In this document: in pieces, positions 61,573-64,000 of the stretch
How positions within the stretch are numbered: position 1 is the first letter of the stretch
Layout: each line of letters opens with the position of its first letter
Assembly (NCBI RefSeq): GCF_014805685.1
Contig: NC_060904.1
Coordinates: 16,927,811-16,991,810, forward strand
DNA length: 64,000 bases
Direction of reading: 5' to 3'
From: Silurus meridionalis
Taxonomy: Eukaryota; Chordata; Actinopteri; Siluriformes; Siluridae
Notes under the pieces: model-generated
Database searches by the model: none
What the model was told of the DNA's origin: nothing
Seen by the model: the letters and a program-made list of their open reading frames with translations, nothing else
Translations under genes and position numbers: made by a program

Positions 61573-61770
61573 ACATTTTGTGGAGATTCATTCAGTTACA
61601 AGGATGCAGTCAGCATTCACATTCATCCCAAATGTGTTCAATAGGGTTGGAGCTCTATATCAGAAGATCTTCCACTCCACCACATGGAGCTGTCTTTATG
61701 TTTGAATAAAAGGAAAATGTGATCCTACCACATCTGAAGGCATCCTAAACAAATGTGTGGCTTCTTTGCC
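61573..61770 (+). mobile_element. MITE-like repeat fragment, copy G
   Basis: 'acattttgtggagattcatt', 'gcagtcagcattcacattca' and 'agatcttccactcc' align with the middle of copies A-C. Confidence 0.58.
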
Positions 61771-62074
61771 CAAAAGATTTTACTGAGACTACACCGAGTT
61801 CCCCATTTTTCGAATGGAGGCCGCGCCGTTTCACCCAAACTTTAATTGTGAGCATCTGAATTTTAATGTCATAATATTGCGCCAGCAGGATATCAAGGCC
61901 AAACTTATTAACCTCATTACCCGGGACCTAACGACCGCACCATTATAATCAGCTACCAGACTATTAAACACACATCTTTCTTTTTTTTATCATTTAATTA
62001 TATTACTATTATATTTATTTAAACACAGTTTTATTCTTTGATCAAATATAATATGTATAAAAAGAAATACAGGG

Positions 62075-62265
62075 CCCCTGTATTGCCAATCTCTCTTGGG
62101 GCCCTTGAGCAAGGCCCTTAACCCTCTGTGCTCCAGGGGGGCTGTATCATGGCTGACCCTTCGCTCTGACCCCTGCTTCGGAACATTGCTGAGATATGTG
62201 AAGAAATAGCAATTTCTCTGCGGAATAAATAAGATATTCAAATAAATAAATAAATAAATAAATAA
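62075..62265 (+). mobile_element. SINE body and tail fragment
   Basis: Starts within the body ('tcttggggcccttgagcaag'), continues 'gggctgtatcatggctgacc' and 'gagatatgtgaagaaa', and ends in (AAAT)n at 62240-62263. The tRNA head is missing. Confidence 0.68.
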
Positions 62266-64000
62266 CCTTCATCGTAGGAATTTTCACAATGGCATGTCCC
62301 TGAAATGCTTTATTGCGCTTTAACCACAATATTTTGATTACTTTGACATTGCTTACACATTGAGACATTGGGCGTCCTCTTTATCCTATTAGAGCTACAT
62401 TTAATGCTTTTTTTTTTTTATTCCTGTTAATAATTACATTATAGCAGCTATAAACAAAAATACCAAACACAAAGTATTTTGATGCAAAATATGAAGCCAT
62501 TTTCATCAACCCTCTCAAATACAAATCACAAAATCGTATGTTCGTTATTTATTTTAGATTTAAAATCTGTATTTGAAATACATGTATCATAAATACTGCC
62601 CATCCCTGACTGTGGATTAGATGACGGTACACCAAGCAGCTGCTAAGATATTACATTATTTCTGTTTGGTATACAGTTTCACGAATAAAAACAAACAGCA
62701 CGTGGCGTCAGGGATTCACCTCTAGATGTCGCTCTTGTTTTGTATAGCGCGACCTGGAAAAACTATCGGTGTGGATTATCGATCAGTCGAACTGTAAGGT
62801 CTTTGGATGCAGTAGATCCTTGATGGTTTCGACTTCGGTTTGTGTGCGAACGCAACACAATTTCTCGCACAAGCAATTGTCATGTGTTGAAGTTTCCAGT
62901 AAGCAGTTTGTCGTCTAACGTACCGCGAACGAATTTCCTTTTTCCCACGAACGCATTTGGCGAAACAATAGATCTCCAGCCTGTCTGACTCCACATCTGC
63001 TGCTCTGAATCTCCTCGACCCCGTTGTTATCGGCTCGGTCCTGCTGTCTGATGTTTACCGGAGCATCGCTGTCATAACCCAAGAGCTCTGCAGGAGAACC
63101 CATAGATCTTCTGTCTTCCCGTAATGCCAGAGATCTCAGCTTAGAGGCCCTTGGATCAGATGTGCAACTGTACAGTTTTGAAGCCCAGCGATTCACTGAA
63201 CACGGCTTTATTTAGCAGCAAGCCGCTGGTTTAAGAGCGCGATCTGAAATACGGCGGTGTGAAGAGAAAGAGAGAGAGAAAGAGAGATGTAATTACATAT
63301 TGAAGGGAGGCTGATGTGGTGAAACTCAGCACGCTGGCGTGTTAAACGGGCCACGGCTGTTTACAGTGCAGAGCGTATGGAGGAGTGTCATGATTCAGGG
63401 GTTTGATTAACTTTTTTCGTTCTTTTCTTTTTATTGGGACACTTGCTCGTCAAAACAACTCATGAATTATTCATGTTTGGCTCACACTCAGCTGCTACCC
63501 GCGGCTCGTCAGCTCCCCGGCCAACTGTGACAAAATATCAACCGACTTGTTTTCTCCCTTCTCTCTCGTCTCTCTCTCTTTCGCTTTCGCCTTCTCTCTC
63601 GTTCTCTCTCACTCGCTTATATTCTTTCTCTTTCTCTCTCTGGACAAAGTATAAATTAGCAATTTAGAAAATGTCATCCAAACCCAAGTGGCTTTATTTT
63701 GGCAATCCGATGGCTGTTCGCATCCTGTCCAACATCGCAACCTTGTACTGATCGCTGTTCTTCTAGTTTAGCAGTAGTTCCTAATTCTCACTCTGAGCCT
63801 TTTGTTTTTTTTACTTTTTTTTTTGTTGTCTTGTTTCTAATCTCATCTCCTGCTGTGGCAACAACGTACATGTGATTATGGAGAATTTTAATATTGGGTT
63901 CTAAAGGAAGTCTAAATCGCTCGCTCCCCCCCCCACAAAAACAAATTAAGCCCCATAGTAAACCATTGGAATCACAGAAACACACTTTATATACATGGAG

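Larger units (their letters stand above)
54580..64000. other. Intron 23, at least 9.4 kb (partial)
   Basis: No sushi motif or other exon is seen up to the window edge. Contents are a dispersed repeat (54629-54780), (CT)n (56461-56531), degenerate CCAT arrays (56575-57195, 57490-57665, 58780-58885, 59229-59725), SINE fragments (58900-59125, 61412-61572, 62075-62265), MITE-like pieces (60471-60600, 61573-61770) and (AC)n (60998-61056). 55000-56450, 57700-58700 and 62300-64000 look unique and were not identified. Confidence 0.78.

Overview
The window is vertebrate nuclear DNA, almost certainly from a teleost fish. The evidence is small exons with GT-AG introns, many (TG)n, (GATA)n and (GGAT)n microsatellites, fish-type tRNA-derived SINE fragments, Tc1/mariner elements and LINE remnants. 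The repeat mix recalls catfish or other otophysans, but that is an inference.

One gene explains all convincing coding sequence: a + strand CUB/sushi gene of the CSMD family, best recognised as csmd3. I place 23 consecutive internal exons between 2712 and 54579. They total 3651 nt (1217 codons) and read in one frame with compatible intron phases. Their domain order is the end of CUB 11, sushi 11, CUB 12, sushi 12, CUB 13, sushi 13, CUB 14, then eleven tandem sushi domains (14-24). The first exons (signal peptide, CUBs 1-10) lie upstream of the window. The last four sushi domains, the transmembrane helix and the cytoplasmic tail lie downstream. The protein is a very large single-pass neuronal membrane protein, and this part is extracellular.

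Layout: 1-2711 is upstream intron with repeats. At 2712-31942 the exons are spaced 0.2-4.8 kb apart. Intron 17 (33543-36877) is mostly one minisatellite with a higher-order repeat. At 36878-38987 there are three closely spaced exons. Intron 20 (38988-50683, 11.7 kb) holds a Tc1-like element with a DD37E catalytic triad and a 2072-bp tandem duplication that copied most of that element. Exons 21-23 follow at 50684-54579. The window ends in at least 9.4 kb of intron rich in degenerate CCAT repeats, SINE fragments and microsatellites.

No second protein-coding gene, no classical RNA gene and no prokaryote-type system was found. The best leads are (TG)n tracts directly at the 3' splice sites of four frame-preserving exons, complementary (GT)n/(AC)n tracts around exon 21, a 938-bp higher-order minisatellite related to a repeat in another intron of the same gene, a 102-bp-arm foldback element, and the recent transposon-bearing tandem duplication.
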